64,000 bases of DNA. It comes from Carya illinoinensis. Its lineage: Eukaryota; Streptophyta; Magnoliopsida; Fagales; Juglandaceae. This document shows positions 12,557-23,617 of this stretch, one piece after another; within the stretch, counting starts at the first letter, position 1, and every line of letters starts with the position of its first letter. Under the pieces are notes generated by a model. The model saw only the letters and a program-made list of their open reading frames with translations. It searched no databases and was not told the DNA's origin. The stretch lies in the NCBI RefSeq assembly GCF_018687715.1, contig NC_056754.1, positions 15,414,001-15,478,000 on the forward strand, read 5' to 3'. The translations under genes were made by a program, and so were the position numbers.

Positions 12557-13370
12557 TTAGGCCCAGTCTTCAAGAGTAGCTATATCCTCTGGTAGACTGA
12601 TGATTTCCAACAACACAATTCCATAGTTGTAAACATTTGCCTTGACTGTTATGGGCAGTTTCCGATGCCACTCCGGTGCAACATATCCCCTTGCCCCTCT
12701 AATGCCGGTAAAGGTCCTGGTTTGGTCTGGTTTCAGTAGCTTTGCCAATCCAAAGTCTGAGATTTTTGCGCACCCGTAACCATCCATGAGAATATTATGG
12801 GGTTTCATGTCACAACGAATGACTTGTCGCTCGCACTCTTCATGGAGATAAAGGATTCCTCTTGCTATGTCGCGAGCAATTCCCATTCTTTCTTCACAAC
12901 AAGGTTATTTTTCTGGTGTGAAGAGTACATATATGCAAGTGACCCAAGTAGACAGACCTGATTTCTGTGATGCGTTCTCCCGATCACTTTCATCTTAGTC
13001 CGGAACACTCTTTCCCCTTTAGCCAACACTTTCTCTAGCTTCTTCACTGCCACAATCTTCTAGCCTTTCCATATTGCCCCTTTGTAAACTATGCCAAATG
13101 ATCCTCTTCCAACCTCTTCCCTAAAGCCAGCGGTCACTTTCTCAAGGTCTAGATAAGTAAATGGTCGCAGAGCAACATCGTCGTTGAGCTCAACATCTCC
13201 ATTAAACAGGAGCTTTCTATACCAAAAATAATTTTTGTAGAACACAATTCTAGAAATTACCAACATCATACCTCCAAAAGTAAGAAAGAAAGCACTAATA
13301 ATTAGAATGTCTAGTCGAAGGCCTTCCCTGTTTTCTTTCGGCATATCTTTACTTGTAACAATAGTCGATT
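12557..13370 (-). pseudogene. G-type lectin receptor-kinase, kinase-domain relic (arm A)
   Basis: Read on the minus strand: a short piece matching the end of a PAN domain (IVKIGKST), a juxtamembrane and transmembrane segment (LIISAFFLTFGGMMLVISRIV), the glycine loop VGRGSFGIVYKG, an in-frame TAG at 13060-13062, VAVKKLEK, a deletion of the mid N-lobe, then RCDMKPHN, DFGLAKLL and a GYVAPEW segment. In the LECRK-type G-lectin kinases the catalytic loop is HCDIKPQN, so the histidine is replaced by arginine. The relic ends near LEDWA, short of the normal C-lobe. Nonsense, deletion and truncation make it inactive. Confidence 0.88.
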
Positions 13371-13492
13371 TACCTATCTTGACAATAATTTCTTTTATTG
13401 GTTAGAATAAAATATTTGTAAAAAATTATTTAGGGATCAACAGTAATTCTCCAGTAAGTCATTTTTCAAATTGCAAAACCTTTCTCCGCAAC

Positions 13493-14285
13493 CAGTGGCC
13501 GAGCCACATTGGGGCAGGCCAAAAATTTGAAATATATATATATATGTTAGTTTTTTTATTTAATAAAATAATATTAATTTATCATGTATTGGCGCTTCCT
13601 TTAAAAATTATTTTGGCCCCTCAATAAAATTTAATCTAATATAAAAATGAAATAAATAAAACACATCTTGTATAAAATAAAATACATATTTTTCTTATAA
13701 ATAAAATTTAAAAAAAATTAACTATAACCAGTATTATTTCTAACGTCTTTCGATTTTTCAAAACATTTCAATCTTCAAGTTATGGGTTAAAGCAATCATC
13801 CATTTACAGATTGGCATCTTTTTCGCACATGGCACAACACATTATACTTCACATCTCGTCCATCACATTTTATTTTCTCCATTTTTCAACATCAAAATGA
13901 AGAAGAGAAACGGACGCTTTACCTGCTCGACTGTGAGGCCCGACAGACCTATTTCCAGTTTCCTGATCTCCAGAAACTGGAAATGATTTTGTTTGTTTAA
14001 AAGAAAGCAAATTACAATTTATACACAATGCATTTCTTTTGTTTAATATATTTGTATGAATGTTTTTATAATATTATTTCAATGATATATTATTCTTGAC
14101 ATATCAAATATTTTTTTAATATATAAATTATATTAAACGTATTTTATTTTTATTATAAATCTTCTTATCAGATTACTATATATCGCAAAACAAAAATTGT
14201 ATAAAAGTATAACAAAAAATATTTTCTATATATTATTCTAATTTTTTATTTCACCCCCAAGATTAAATTCCTGACTCCACCATTG
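13493..14285. mobile_element. DNA transposon remnant with CAGTGGC..CC(A/G)CCA(C/T)TG ends
   Basis: The left end reads CAGTGGCCGAGCCA and the right end TGACTCCACCATTG, an imperfect inverted pair of a type common in plant non-autonomous elements (CAGTGGCGGAGCC). Flanking 8-mers TCCGCAAC and TCGACAAC differ at two positions and may be a decayed target duplication. Arm B keeps only the left end, with the rest deleted. No coding sequence. Confidence 0.5.
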
Positions 14286-15042
14286 TCGACAACAGGATGG
14301 AGAGAGGTTAAAAATTTTGACTAAAATTTAGGAAATTATATGATATAGGCATATTCAGATGCGAATGCTCTAGAGTGCAGATCAGTGAGCTCACCATATC
14401 CATTATTATTATTGTTATTATTTAGTATTTTAACTGGCGGATGATTCCAAAACGCAAAATATGGTATTAAACTCGAATTCTTAGCCTATTAATGGGGTAG
14501 ACCCATCAGCATTAGTTTTTTCCTTCAGCGAAACATCACAAGATGTCATTTTGACTAATAGGAAATATTCTATTATTTTTGGCAGGATCCAAATTGGATT
14601 TTTTTTTTTTTTTATAACCCTTGAATAGGAAATATCTTGCACAAAGAGAGCACGAGAGTGACAACCAAAATTCCAAAACCAAGCTCTCCTAAAGAGTGAA
14701 AATCCATCCATAACACTTAAATACTAAAATTTAATTTCTAAGATTTTAATTTTAATTTTTTTTCTTCTAATTAAACTATGATATATCACACCCTCTTATA
14801 GATAAAATTTTTCCACCACCAAGAATTAGAATGTCCAGTCTAAGGCCTTTCTGGTTGTCTTTTGGCATATCAGCGGGTGTCGATTTCCCTACCTTGATGA
14901 AAGCAATGCTTGAATCAGTCAACATCCTTCTCCCGTATCTCAATGGGAGCCTTTGTTTTCTGCACTCCCCGTCCTTGAATATCGCAGCTTCACAGTTACA
15001 ATCCTCTAAGCAAGATCGTTTGCAATCTTCTTTGATAGGAAA

Positions 15043-15295
15043 TGTTGCGCCTCCGGCCGCCCAGAAATCACACCCACAATTGATAGAGACAATATTAAAA
15101 TGGTTCGGCAACTTGCCTACGTCCACTGAAGCGGAAATTCGATTTTTCAATATGTTTGTACAATTTTACAAACACTCACAACATCTCTCTATCTCTCTCA
15201 AATGGCCTCCGTTCTGGGTTTTCCTAGAACCCATTTTCGCCCTCTGCCCTCTGCCTCGATCTCTCACCGCAGTGAGGATAATTTTCTCTTCACAA
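15043..15295 (-). repeat. Copia-2 3' LTR, distal piece
   Basis: First 253 bp (plus strand) of the LTR copy broken by the nested solo LTR. It aligns to 22069-22321. The second piece is 18360-18563. Confidence 0.9.
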
Positions 15296-15599
15296 TGATT
15301 GAGCTAGAATATTGCATATTTTAGCTATTTAAAACCAATGTTTTTTAAATTCATCATGACATTATTATTGGTTTTAGATGGAAAAATAGTTAATAAGCAT
15401 AAATACGAGTTATGATTTAAATTGATTAAAAGCATGAGTTTATGCTTAATTTTATAACTATAATTTAATGGGACAATATTTCCTCACATATATAGTTTAT
15501 TTGTGATAATCTATTTTTCTTTTAATTTATTTTTTTGAGTGTTATTTTTATTTTCAGTTCAAATAAATCCAATTGGAACTGTTGACAATTTCTTGCTTC

Positions 15600-15890
15600 T
15601 GTTCTACATGGTGGAGATGGTGATGATCAGCCAAATCAAGAGAACGAAAATTTTGATGATGAAGATGAAGATAATGATGCTGATTTTGAGCTAGAGTTTA
15701 CTCCACATCAAATAGATGGAGCAGAGGAATTATGAGATTGTCATTGAGGTTTCTCAGCTTGAAGCAACGATGAATGGGTTGAGGGAAGAAGTTGCAAAGA
15801 AGGCTTCGGTTGTTGAGACTTTGGAGAAGACTATAGCCGGAAAGGACGAAAAGATATCTGAAATTGAAAGAGATAGAGAAATTGAATAAG
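15600..15890 (+). other. Possible captured host-gene fragment inside the solo LTR
   Basis: Two frames read like plant protein: an acidic piece GGDGDDQPNQENENFDDEDE continuing to about 15735, then in another frame a coiled-coil-like piece containing VSQLEATMNGLREEV and AGKDEKISEIERDREIE to a stop near 15889. Codon-like order and charged heptads are unusual for LTR sequence. I do not recognise the source gene, and it may be chance or an old transposon protein. Confidence 0.35.
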
Positions 15891-16806
15891 AGAATGACAA
15901 AGTGCAGCAACCTAGACCATGCACATGCCAAATGCAACTCACACGAAGCAAACATGCCAAAACCACACACATGCAATGAGATCATTCGGACCATGCATCA
16001 CATTCACTCGGACAGCACACATGACTCACACCATACATGGATGATAGCAATTCCAATTCAGACATGGGGCCACGGCTTGAGTGGATTTGAGTGGAAAGTG
16101 GAAAGACCGAATCTTCCCTTGAGTGGAGAGGGCTTGCTTTACTTTCGAAGTGGAGAGAGTGGGGCTGGTGATGGTTACGTGGAGTGGGGTGTGCAGTCGG
16201 TGTGATTAATAGAGAGAAGCCTAAAGAACATTCGGACAATAGGGACCCATGGACAGCAACTCCACTCACACAAAGCACTCAACAAACCACATGATGATAG
16301 CAATTCCAATATGGCCACGGGTTGAGAGCAAAAACATAGCTGGTGATGGTTACGTAGTGGGGAGTTGGATAAAGAAGTGGGGGCTGGAATTAGCTGACCG
16401 TTGAGGAGGAGAACCATTGAATATAGAAAGGGTGAGAAGAGTAATGAGTGGAAGTAAAGAAAAGGAATAAAGGAGCCGAGATGAAGGGGTGTTCGGAATT
16501 GAGGAATTTAGCATTATCGACTACACTCCACTCACCAATGCTTCCTTGGGTCCATTCTTGCTTTCTCTTGGATCCCGAGGCAATTTCTCCCTCCACTCTT
16601 TTGTTGGCGTGCTTTCTTAATAACCATCCGATCAAGTATCGGCTGTTTACTTCTGGAAACATGGAATTCCTTGAAGCAGCACTTTCCTCTAAAGGAGTCT
16701 GCCCTACACAGCTTTCGGGTCCGCAAGGGTTCCGGTTACTCATTCAACTTGCATGGACAACCACTCACACAAACCACATACTTTTCGCATTAAAGAAAAG
16801 AAAGCA

Positions 16807-16893
16807 GCTCATCAAGGAGAGTAATGAGTAGCTTCGGCTCATCAAGGAGAGTAATGAGTAGCTTCGGCTCATCAAGAGGGAGAGTAATGAGTA
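16807..16893. repeat. 33-bp tandem repeat, about 2.6 copies
   Basis: The unit GAGAGTAATGAGTAGCTTCG plus CTCATCAAG is repeated nearly perfectly. The last copy carries a small AG insertion. Confidence 0.9.
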
Positions 16894-17804
16894 GAGAGGG
16901 AGAATAAAGTGTGCAGCCGAGATGGAACTTCGGACAGCTTGGGTGGAGCTTGCTTTTGCTTTGATGGTGGACTTTACTTTTGAGTGGAGAAATGATGCTT
17001 ACCTTGAGTGGACCGAATGATGGCTTGCTTTGCTTTGAGTGGAATTCTTTTTCGCTTGAAGTGGAGACCGAGTGGGGGCTGGCCTTGCTTTCATACGGAG
17101 GCACAAATGAGTTAAAGGGAGTGCTGTTTTGGATTTAAGAGAGGGCTGGAACCCGGAGGAGGGAGGCTGTAGGGCTTTTGGTTGAATCCTTCAGGATAGC
17201 TGTAGGAGTTTAGTAGTAGTTGAATTTGTTGTTTTTTTCATTTTATTCTCATTCGGCTACTAGCTAAGTTTTGTTGTTTTTCAGTTGCTTTGTATTCTCG
17301 TTCGGCATAGGAGCAGTAGGAGCTTGAAGTCTTTGTTTTCTTATTTTGTTTTCGTTTAGACCTTGAGTCGGGCAGTTTATTTTCAGTTGTTTTCTTTTTG
17401 TTTTCTGTTTTCAAGTGGCAGCAGCAGAATTTTGTTCTTAGCTTTGGTTATGTTTTCTTTTCGTTCTTGTTAGTTTAGAGTTTAAGAGATGGCTGGAATT
17501 TATTTTCTGTTACCTTTACCTTTTCGTTTACGTTGCTTATTGTAGTTTTTATACTTGTTCCTTTATCTTTCGTCCGGTTAATATTATTTTTCATCTCATT
17601 TGAATACGTTCTCACAGATTTTAATATGGCTTTGTTAAGATTAATTTTTGTTAAAAACATCATGTGTAGCTAAATTCTAAAACTTGGGTTGTGGAATGAG
17701 ACTTAATTTATTTTAGATCCTAGATCGATGCAATATTTTGTGATTGATTGTTGATTTCACTATATTACTAGCCGGATTTAAATTAAAAATAGATTACGGT
17801 TCTC

Positions 17805-17933
17805 GCTCTTGTTTTGTTGTTGACGTAAGGCACAACAAAAGCTTTAACGGGACGTGATTTGTTTGGATTCAAAAAAAAGGGATTGAAGCTCTTGCTCTTG
17901 TTTTGTTGTTGACGTAAGGCACAACAAAAGCTT
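17805..17933. repeat. Duplicated 40-bp hairpin unit containing TGACGTAA
   Basis: Two identical 40-bp copies (17805-17844 and 17894-17933) each contain TTTTGTTGT and its complement ACAACAAAA around TGACGTAAGGC. Each could fold as a 9-bp stem presenting a TGACGT bZIP-type core in the loop. Confidence 0.8.
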
Positions 17934-18359
17934 GAAATTATCAAGGTTTCTCTCGTTTGTTTGTTAACGCGTGTAACGGCTAGTAAAATAGAAAATCCCT
18001 TAGGAAAATATTGCACAACTTGAGCTTAACCGTTTTATCTTCCGTTTATCAATGCCTTGACTGGATTGGTAATCGAGAAAATTTATCTAGAATCCGAAAT
18101 AAAGAGAATCTCAAACCCAACCCAAGTGTTTGTTAATTTGTTTTTCAGAAACTCCAATTTCAGTTTCGATTGTCTTTTTGCATTTCTTTTTAATTTTATT
18201 TTCACCTCTTATAATCGACACCATGTTACCCAAAAACCAAAAAAATCTCATAAATGTTTTGATAACCCATTGTCCCTGTGGAATACGATCCTGGACTTAT
18301 CCTTGATACAACTTGACACTTCTGCACTTGGAAGCACATTCTCGAGACGAGTCACACAA

Positions 18360-18563
18360 CTCATCTCCTTTTATAGGAGAGCCATGGGGGACAAAACTCC
18401 CACGTTTCTTGACCAAGAGGGAGGTGTATTTCGGTGCAGCAATTCCTGACATGGGAGAGGGTGGGTGGCCTAATATTCCAAGAAAGGAAACGGTGCAGAC
18501 GTTCTGGGGGTTGGTGAATGAATTGCTATGAGTTTGGTTTCACACTGCATGTGGCTTTCAACA
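18360..18563 (-). repeat. Copia-2 3' LTR, proximal piece
   Basis: Remaining 204 bp of the interrupted LTR, matching 22322-22525 with two visible differences. It is followed on the plus strand by a pyrimidine tract that is the polypurine tract on the element's own strand. Confidence 0.9.
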
Positions 18564-20339
18564 ATCACCCCCTCCACCAAAGTGTGCCATACCAAGCTGC
18601 TTGCAAACTGATTCATTCTTCAAATGAATTCACCTCTTTCTTTGACATGAGAGATTTCCGCTATCAAATGCATCTGCAGGTACGTCTTCAAATGGATATC
18701 CAGATGCCTCTCCAAATGCATCTTCAAATGCATTAGCATCGTCTACATCCATGGAGCTTGCAAGGGATTTTCTTCAGAGGAGATTTACAAGTGCCTAACT
18801 GCACAATCTCAACTCTCTAGGATTCTTTCTTTTGCTCGAGCCCATGAGTCCACACTCATGTACACCTTGAGCAAACTGAGCTTCGCTCTAGCCACATCCG
18901 AGCGAACAATCTGCCTGGTGCCTTTACAGCTTTCAAACCAGGCTCCATAATCCTACAATCACACCAATCTCCAACTTGGAGACTGGTTCTCAACATGCCG
19001 AGCTCTATCTCCAGCATGATCCCTTATCATCTACACAATTTTACAGCTCATGTCTTCAACTTAGAAGACTAACTAAAGTGATGCATAACTTTAGTTCATC
19101 ACGTACAGTGCCCTTAATCAACACATCTCCCACTGCACTGGGAATCAATGGTCTCACACGAACCTTGACACATATCAGAGAACCTGTTGCTGAGGTCTCC
19201 ATCTCTGATTTGGGTGACTGACCCTTCATCCTGCTGCTATCTTCAGTCGCATGTGCCCATCTTGTGTGCAGTCTCCGACTTGCATAATCTCCCTTCTTGC
19301 AAGATTTTTCTTCATACCGTAGTTCACTACCTTCATTCAGCAGAATATATTTCAAGGTAGTAACCACCATGGAGGTCTGATCGTCTTGGTAGTTCTTTAG
19401 GTGTAGATATCCCTGGAACATTTGACGTTTTGTTCCCATCTCTCACACCTGTACTTCATGTCGTGGTCTAGGGAGATTTCTTTAGAAAAGTAAAACTGGG
19501 TTCCTTTTACTTTCTCATCTAATTCACACAACAATTAACCCGAGCCAAGACCAATTAATCCTTCGTGACCTTCCAACGCTAAATGCTATTGGGCAACAAT
19601 AGCAACAATCTCCACCTCAATGAAGATCTTCATAGCTCCCGCTATCATGCTTCACCATAAAAGCATATCCACTCAGAATAAACCAATTCCAAGTATTTCA
19701 CTTCGGCCCATGTCGAAAATAACCTTGCTGAAAACTATGGTGTAACTTCCATGTTTGGCTCTCTTGGAAGTTCATCAGCCATTGACATGAATTTCCACCA
19801 CACACCCTGCATTAATGCCAAACCAATGCCTGTGTGCAAACTTGTGGACCTGCTAACATTAACACATCCTCTATCATGGCAACTCTGGGAATTAGCGACA
19901 TGCCATGAGGATATACATGTCTCTTTTTTCATGGAGAGAGACACAACATTAGCATCAATACCAGTATCTCCATTTACTGACTTGGAGCCACTTGCTGAAA
20001 CTGCTCCTTATACTAGCCATTTCACCAGTCGTTAGTATCACTGTTGACTTCAGGGATTGATTTGCCCTTCAACGCCTTTGAGAAAACACTACTGAATGAC
20101 TGCTGTCTTCAAGCTGTCTTTAACAGCATTGTGCACTGCAAGAAATGCAACGCCATGTATTTCTTCAGTCACCATATTCACAGCATCATTCTCAATTTTC
20201 TCCTGATTTTAGCAGTCTCTTGTGGCCTGTCTTGCCACAATTTCTAGCGAGTCATCTGTTGTCCAGATCTTGACTTGCCTCTGTCCTTACAATCAACATT
20301 CAGGACCAACAACTCGAGATCTTGCCAGAATCTCTTCTG
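18564..20339 (-). pseudogene. Copia-2 interior, unrecognised and pol-tail relics
   Basis: Near 19140-19060 on the minus strand, GDVLIKGTVRDELKLC matches the C-terminal end of the Copia-3 polyprotein (ADMLTKGVTLEKLKLC). Around 20250-20080 are relics of the nucleocapsid (CGKTGHK), and then sequence like Copia-3 LDECGHSVVFSD, joined with the protease omitted. Between these I see no reverse transcriptase (no YVDD), no integrase motif and no open frame of note. The phrase AAATGCTATTGGGCAACAAT occurs at both about 19580 and 20452, which suggests internal rearrangement. Confidence 0.7.
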
Positions 20340-20880
20340 CGCACCTCCTCATCCAGGATAAGATCTCCTACATTGAGAAACTTCAACTTCGACTTCTTTG
20401 CAGAATTACGCATAGCCATTCTCATGACCTCCCAACCTTTTGACCATAACGCCAAATGCTATTGGGCAACAATAGTACCTTCTGCCTTATCTGAAATTGA
20501 ACCATTTCTCCACCTCAAATATGACAAGATTTGAAGCCTTACTTCCTGACATTGCTTTAATGAATTTACCGTAGAAATGAATAGTATCTCACTAAGTCAG
20601 TTCCCAGGAAAGATTGGAGGGTCACAATGGACACACTTGAAATTTCCAATCTCCTAGACAGAACCTCCTTAGACTGTACGTATCCACACTACCACACCAA
20701 AACTTCATCTGCACTTTGTTATTTGCAACTGGCTTTTCAAAGAAAGCCACAGTGAGATCCGTTGTGGTTCTCCTCTTAATAACATTATGCTCCATGAGTT
20801 GTATGACTGCCAAAACCTGCTGATATAACAAGTTAATCAGCATCGTCCAATGATCTGAAATTTGCTCCATCAAATTTCAC
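20340..20880 (-). pseudogene. Copia-2 gag relic
   Basis: Minus-strand pieces AHNVIKEKTTTDL-like (here EHNVIKRRTTTDLTVAF), EKPVANNKVQM, and later MRMAMRNSAKKSKLKFLNV and GDLILDEEVRRRDSGK match the gag of Copia-3 in order. Frameshifts, stops and a deletion of the central gag leave no usable frame. The relation shows Copia-2 descends from an element in the same broad Tork/TNT1-like group as Copia-3, although its LTR is different. Confidence 0.85.
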
Positions 20881-21019
20881 GATCCCAAATGACTTAAATC
20901 AAGCCCAAACGGACTAAGTCTATCTCGACTCCAACTGGCTACGATCAAGCCCACAGCAAATGATTCTGTCACAACTCCAACTGGCTACAATCAAGCCCAC
21001 AACTGATCTGCAACTATGA

Positions 21020-21650
21020 ACGGTTCAGATCGAAAGTACCGATGGCGAATCTCAACATTCCCACCGTACCGATGAGTCCGGAATGATCCAAATAGTTTGT
21101 CAGCACTATTTGATCATTGCAATGGAACCCCAACTAGCATAGATCTAGCCCAAAATGATCTGCAACACGTGGACGGTTCAGATCGAATGTACCGATGGCG
21201 AATCACAACATTCCCACCGTACGGATGAGTCCGAAATTATCCAAATAGTTTGTCAGAGCTATTTGATCATCACAATTGAACTCCAACCGGCGTAGATCTA
21301 GCCTAAAATGATCTGCAACACCTCGACAGTTCAGATCGACTGTACCGATGGCGAATCTCGACATTCCCACCATACAGATGAGTCCGGAATGATCCAAATA
21401 GTTTGTCATCACTATTTGATCATCACAATGGAACTCCAACTGGCATAGATCTAGCCCAAAATGATCAGCAACACATCGACAGTTCAGATCGACAGTACCG
21501 ATGGAGAATCTCGACATTTCCACCGTACGGATGAGTCCGGAATGATCCAAATAGTTAGAAATCACTATTTGATCGTTGAAATAGGACTCCGAATGGCTTA
21601 GATCTAGCCCAACAAAGATCTGAAAAACTGACGGTCTAGATCGTCTGGTG
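21020..21650. repeat. 153-bp tandem repeat in the Copia-2 leader
   Basis: The landmark CCAAATAGTT recurs at 21088, 21241, 21394 and 21547, giving an exact 153-bp period over about four copies. Each unit includes a TAGATCTAGCC segment and a CAGATCGA..GTACCGATGG segment. It lies between gag and the 5' LTR, in the untranslated leader. Confidence 0.93.
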
Positions 21651-21935
21651 CGTGTACCACACGCGCGTAGCAGGGCTTCTGAGGCGCGTCTGGCGCGTGG
21701 ACAACACGCCCCAGAGTAATCCAAGTGCACGTGGGGGCGCGTGAGCGCGTGCCTTGCACGCGTCTTTTACCTCTCGCCGCGCGTAAAGGCGCGTGGACGC
21801 GTGTCCCTCACTCGTCTTCCTCCTCCAGCCGCGAGTGGGGCGCGTGGGCGCGTGTTCCCCACTCGTCTTCTTCCTCCAGTGCGACTGAGGTGTGTGCATC
21901 GCACTCTCCAACTTCCAGGGGCGCGTACGGGCTCC
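21650..21935. repeat. GCGCGT-rich, CpG-dense segment of the Copia-2 leader
   Basis: GGCGCGT, GCGCGTG and related words recur many times, with two near-copies of the CTCGTCTTCCTCCTCCAG phrase about 60 bp apart. The CpG density stands out from the AT-rich surroundings. Confidence 0.85.
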
Positions 21936-22054
21936 TCCAACCTCCGTTTTTGATGCCGTTTGCGGCAACGGATCCGTCTTGATGAGAGGAACGTTGTGGT
22001 ATGATCAAATGTTGATTTCGATCAACTATAATTTTTTGAGTAGCACGAACCAAA

Positions 22055-22066
22055 GCTCTGATACCA
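22055..22066 (-). promoter_or_regulatory. Copia-2 primer-binding site (tRNA-iMet)
   Basis: The minus strand reads TGGTATCAGAGC two bases from the 5' LTR, which fixes the element's orientation as minus. Confidence 0.92.
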
Positions 22067-22068
22067 TT

Positions 22069-22525
22069 TGTTGCGCCTCCGGCTGCCCAGAAATCATACC
22101 CACAATTGATAGAGACAATATTAAAGTGGTTCGGCAACTTGCCTACGTCCACTGAAGCGGAAATTCAATTTTTCAATATGTTTGTACAATTTTACAAACA
22201 CTCACAACATCTCTCTATCTCTCTCAAATGGCCTCCGTTCTGGGTTTTCCCAGAACCCATTTTCGCCCTCTGCCCTCTGCCTCGATCTCTCACCGCAATG
22301 AGGATAATTTTCTCTTCACAACTCATCTCCTTTTATAGGAGAGCTATGGGGGACAAAACTCCCACGTTTCTTGACCAAGAGGGAGGTGTATTTCGGTGCA
22401 GCAATTCCTGACATGGGAGAGGGTGGGTGGCCTAATATTCCAAGAAAGGAAACGGTGCAGACGTTCTGGGGGTTGGTGAATGAATTGCTATGAGTTTGGT
22501 TTCACACTGCAGGTGGCTTTCAACA
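22069..22525 (-). repeat. Copia-2 5' LTR
   Basis: Uninterrupted 457-bp LTR with TGTTG..CAACA ends. A TATA-like TCCTATAAAAGGAG lies on the minus strand near 22330 (plus strand CTCCTTTTATAGGAG), a plausible promoter. Confidence 0.93.
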
Positions 22526-23617
22526 AGGAAATGACAAAACAGAATACGAAATATTTTCCCATACGGTATTAGCCAGTTCACGCATGGTGTATGCGTTATA
22601 TTCATTCTTGCTATTGCAACTTGTAGCATTGAAATTTCTCTCACAGCCTGCAGTCCAGTTCCCCTGTTGTACCATCTCGAACCCTGGAAGACATACGCAT
22701 TGAGTTTTATTGTCAATTAGAGAACAAAACCCGTTTAATCCACAGAGACCCTTGGGATCACACGAATCATTGGAAGATGACCATACAATTGACCAGTTTC
22801 CATTCTATTTCAACTCATACGAGTACAGTCAGAATATCCCATCTGCATCGATTCTCATCAAATAAATAGTTTCCTTTGTAGGATATCCTCCAATGGTTAG
22901 ATTCCTAATGTTAGCACCAGTAGCGTTAAGCAAGTAGAGATGGCCGTCAGGACTAGAGTTTAGCGTTACGTTATCTCCGCTTCCAAATGTTCAAGATGCA
23001 TAATAAGCATATTCAGCAGTGTTTGGAGAGCGCACATGGTATGGAATAAGGTTTCCATCATGTTGCATCGTAAGACGAAATATACCCGTTGAGTGATCAG
23101 TTTCTGATATACTAGAAAACAGCTCTGTACCTGCTAAGAGACGTTGACCGGGTAAAAGGGAATCAGTCGGATGCTCAAAACTCTGCCACAGTATTTGTTG
23201 ATCGGAATTATAGAGCACAAAATTTCCTGTATCAAGCATGGCAGCTGAAGTAGACCCAATAGAATCAGCTATGATGGTTGTTTGCTCTGGTGTCAATTGC
23301 AGGACAAGCGTGCCATCGCTTGTAAAAATCAAGGTAGCACAGCTGGAGACTGGAGGTTCGTCACGGTTTGCAGTCCAGACAACAGTTTTTTGAGGAATTC
23401 CAGCAAGAAAAATACCGACAGCGTAGCCATTGCCTTGCTTATAGAATCCAAAAGCAAAGAGACCAGAACTTGACAACCACTTTGAGTTGTTTCCGGTTGT
23501 TAGATAAGAGCCTGGGCTTACATTGGCCTCCATTTGCTGAGCTGAAGCAGTAAAACATGCAGAGAGAACGAGAAACAGAATGATCACAGAATCCATAAGG
23601 AGATAATGAGCTCTCAC

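Larger units (their letters stand above)
15296..18354 (+). mobile_element. Solo LTR nested in the Copia-2 3' LTR
   Basis: It starts TGATTGAGCTAG and ends GACGAGTCA, with the 5-bp duplication CACAA at 15291-15295 and 18355-18359. The intact LTR at 22069-22525 shows the empty site. The first ~130 bp match the start of the solo LTR at 7917, so the two are related. The end (ATCCTGGACTTATCC, then TGCACTTGG) resembles long Athila/Tat-type gypsy LTRs. No gag or pol was seen in the 3059 bp. Confidence 0.85.
15043..22525 (-). mobile_element. Copia-2, non-autonomous copia element with nested solo LTR
   Basis: Two 457-bp LTRs (TGTTGCGCC to TTTCAACA on the plus strand): the transcript-5' LTR is 22069-22525, and the transcript-3' LTR is split into 15043-15295 and 18360-18563. 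Flanking AGGAAA occurs on both sides (15037-15042 and 22526-22531), and arm B has the empty site near 52101. A minus-strand initiator-Met primer site abuts the 5' LTR, and a purine tract (minus strand GGTGGAGGGGGTGAT) abuts the 3' LTR. About eight substitutions separate the LTRs (roughly 98% identity). The 3.5-kb interior has gag relics and a pol tail only. No integrase or reverse transcriptase motif was found. Confidence 0.92.
14776..23617 (-). pseudogene. Kinase-less G-type lectin receptor ectodomain (arm A), split by Copia-2
   Basis: On the minus strand the gene starts at 23617 with a signal peptide (MDSVIILFLVLSACFTASA). It continues through a B-lectin domain to 22526, is interrupted by Copia-2, and resumes at 15042 with the PAN-domain end, stopping at 14776 after LRLDILILGGGK. 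Three nonsense codons absent from arm B are visible: TGA at 22991-22993, TGA at 22829-22831 and TAG at 22805-22807. The family (LECRK-type G-lectin S-receptor-like kinases) normally continues into a transmembrane helix and kinase. Here the frame ends just before them, as it does in arm B. The gene is dead: nonsense mutations plus a 7.5-kb insertion. Confidence 0.9.

Noticed and set aside
14831..15298. Plus-strand frame across the lectin gene and LTR
   Set aside because: It spans the insertion junction and is antisense to the lectin frame, so it is not a gene.
21020..21650. CRISPR-like array
   Set aside because: The 153-bp units are contiguous, with no short spacers, and the genome is a plant's.
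21203..21968. Repeat-bearing minus-strand frames in the Copia-2 leader
   Set aside because: They follow the 153-bp unit, a multiple of three, which keeps a frame open by chance. There is no domain.
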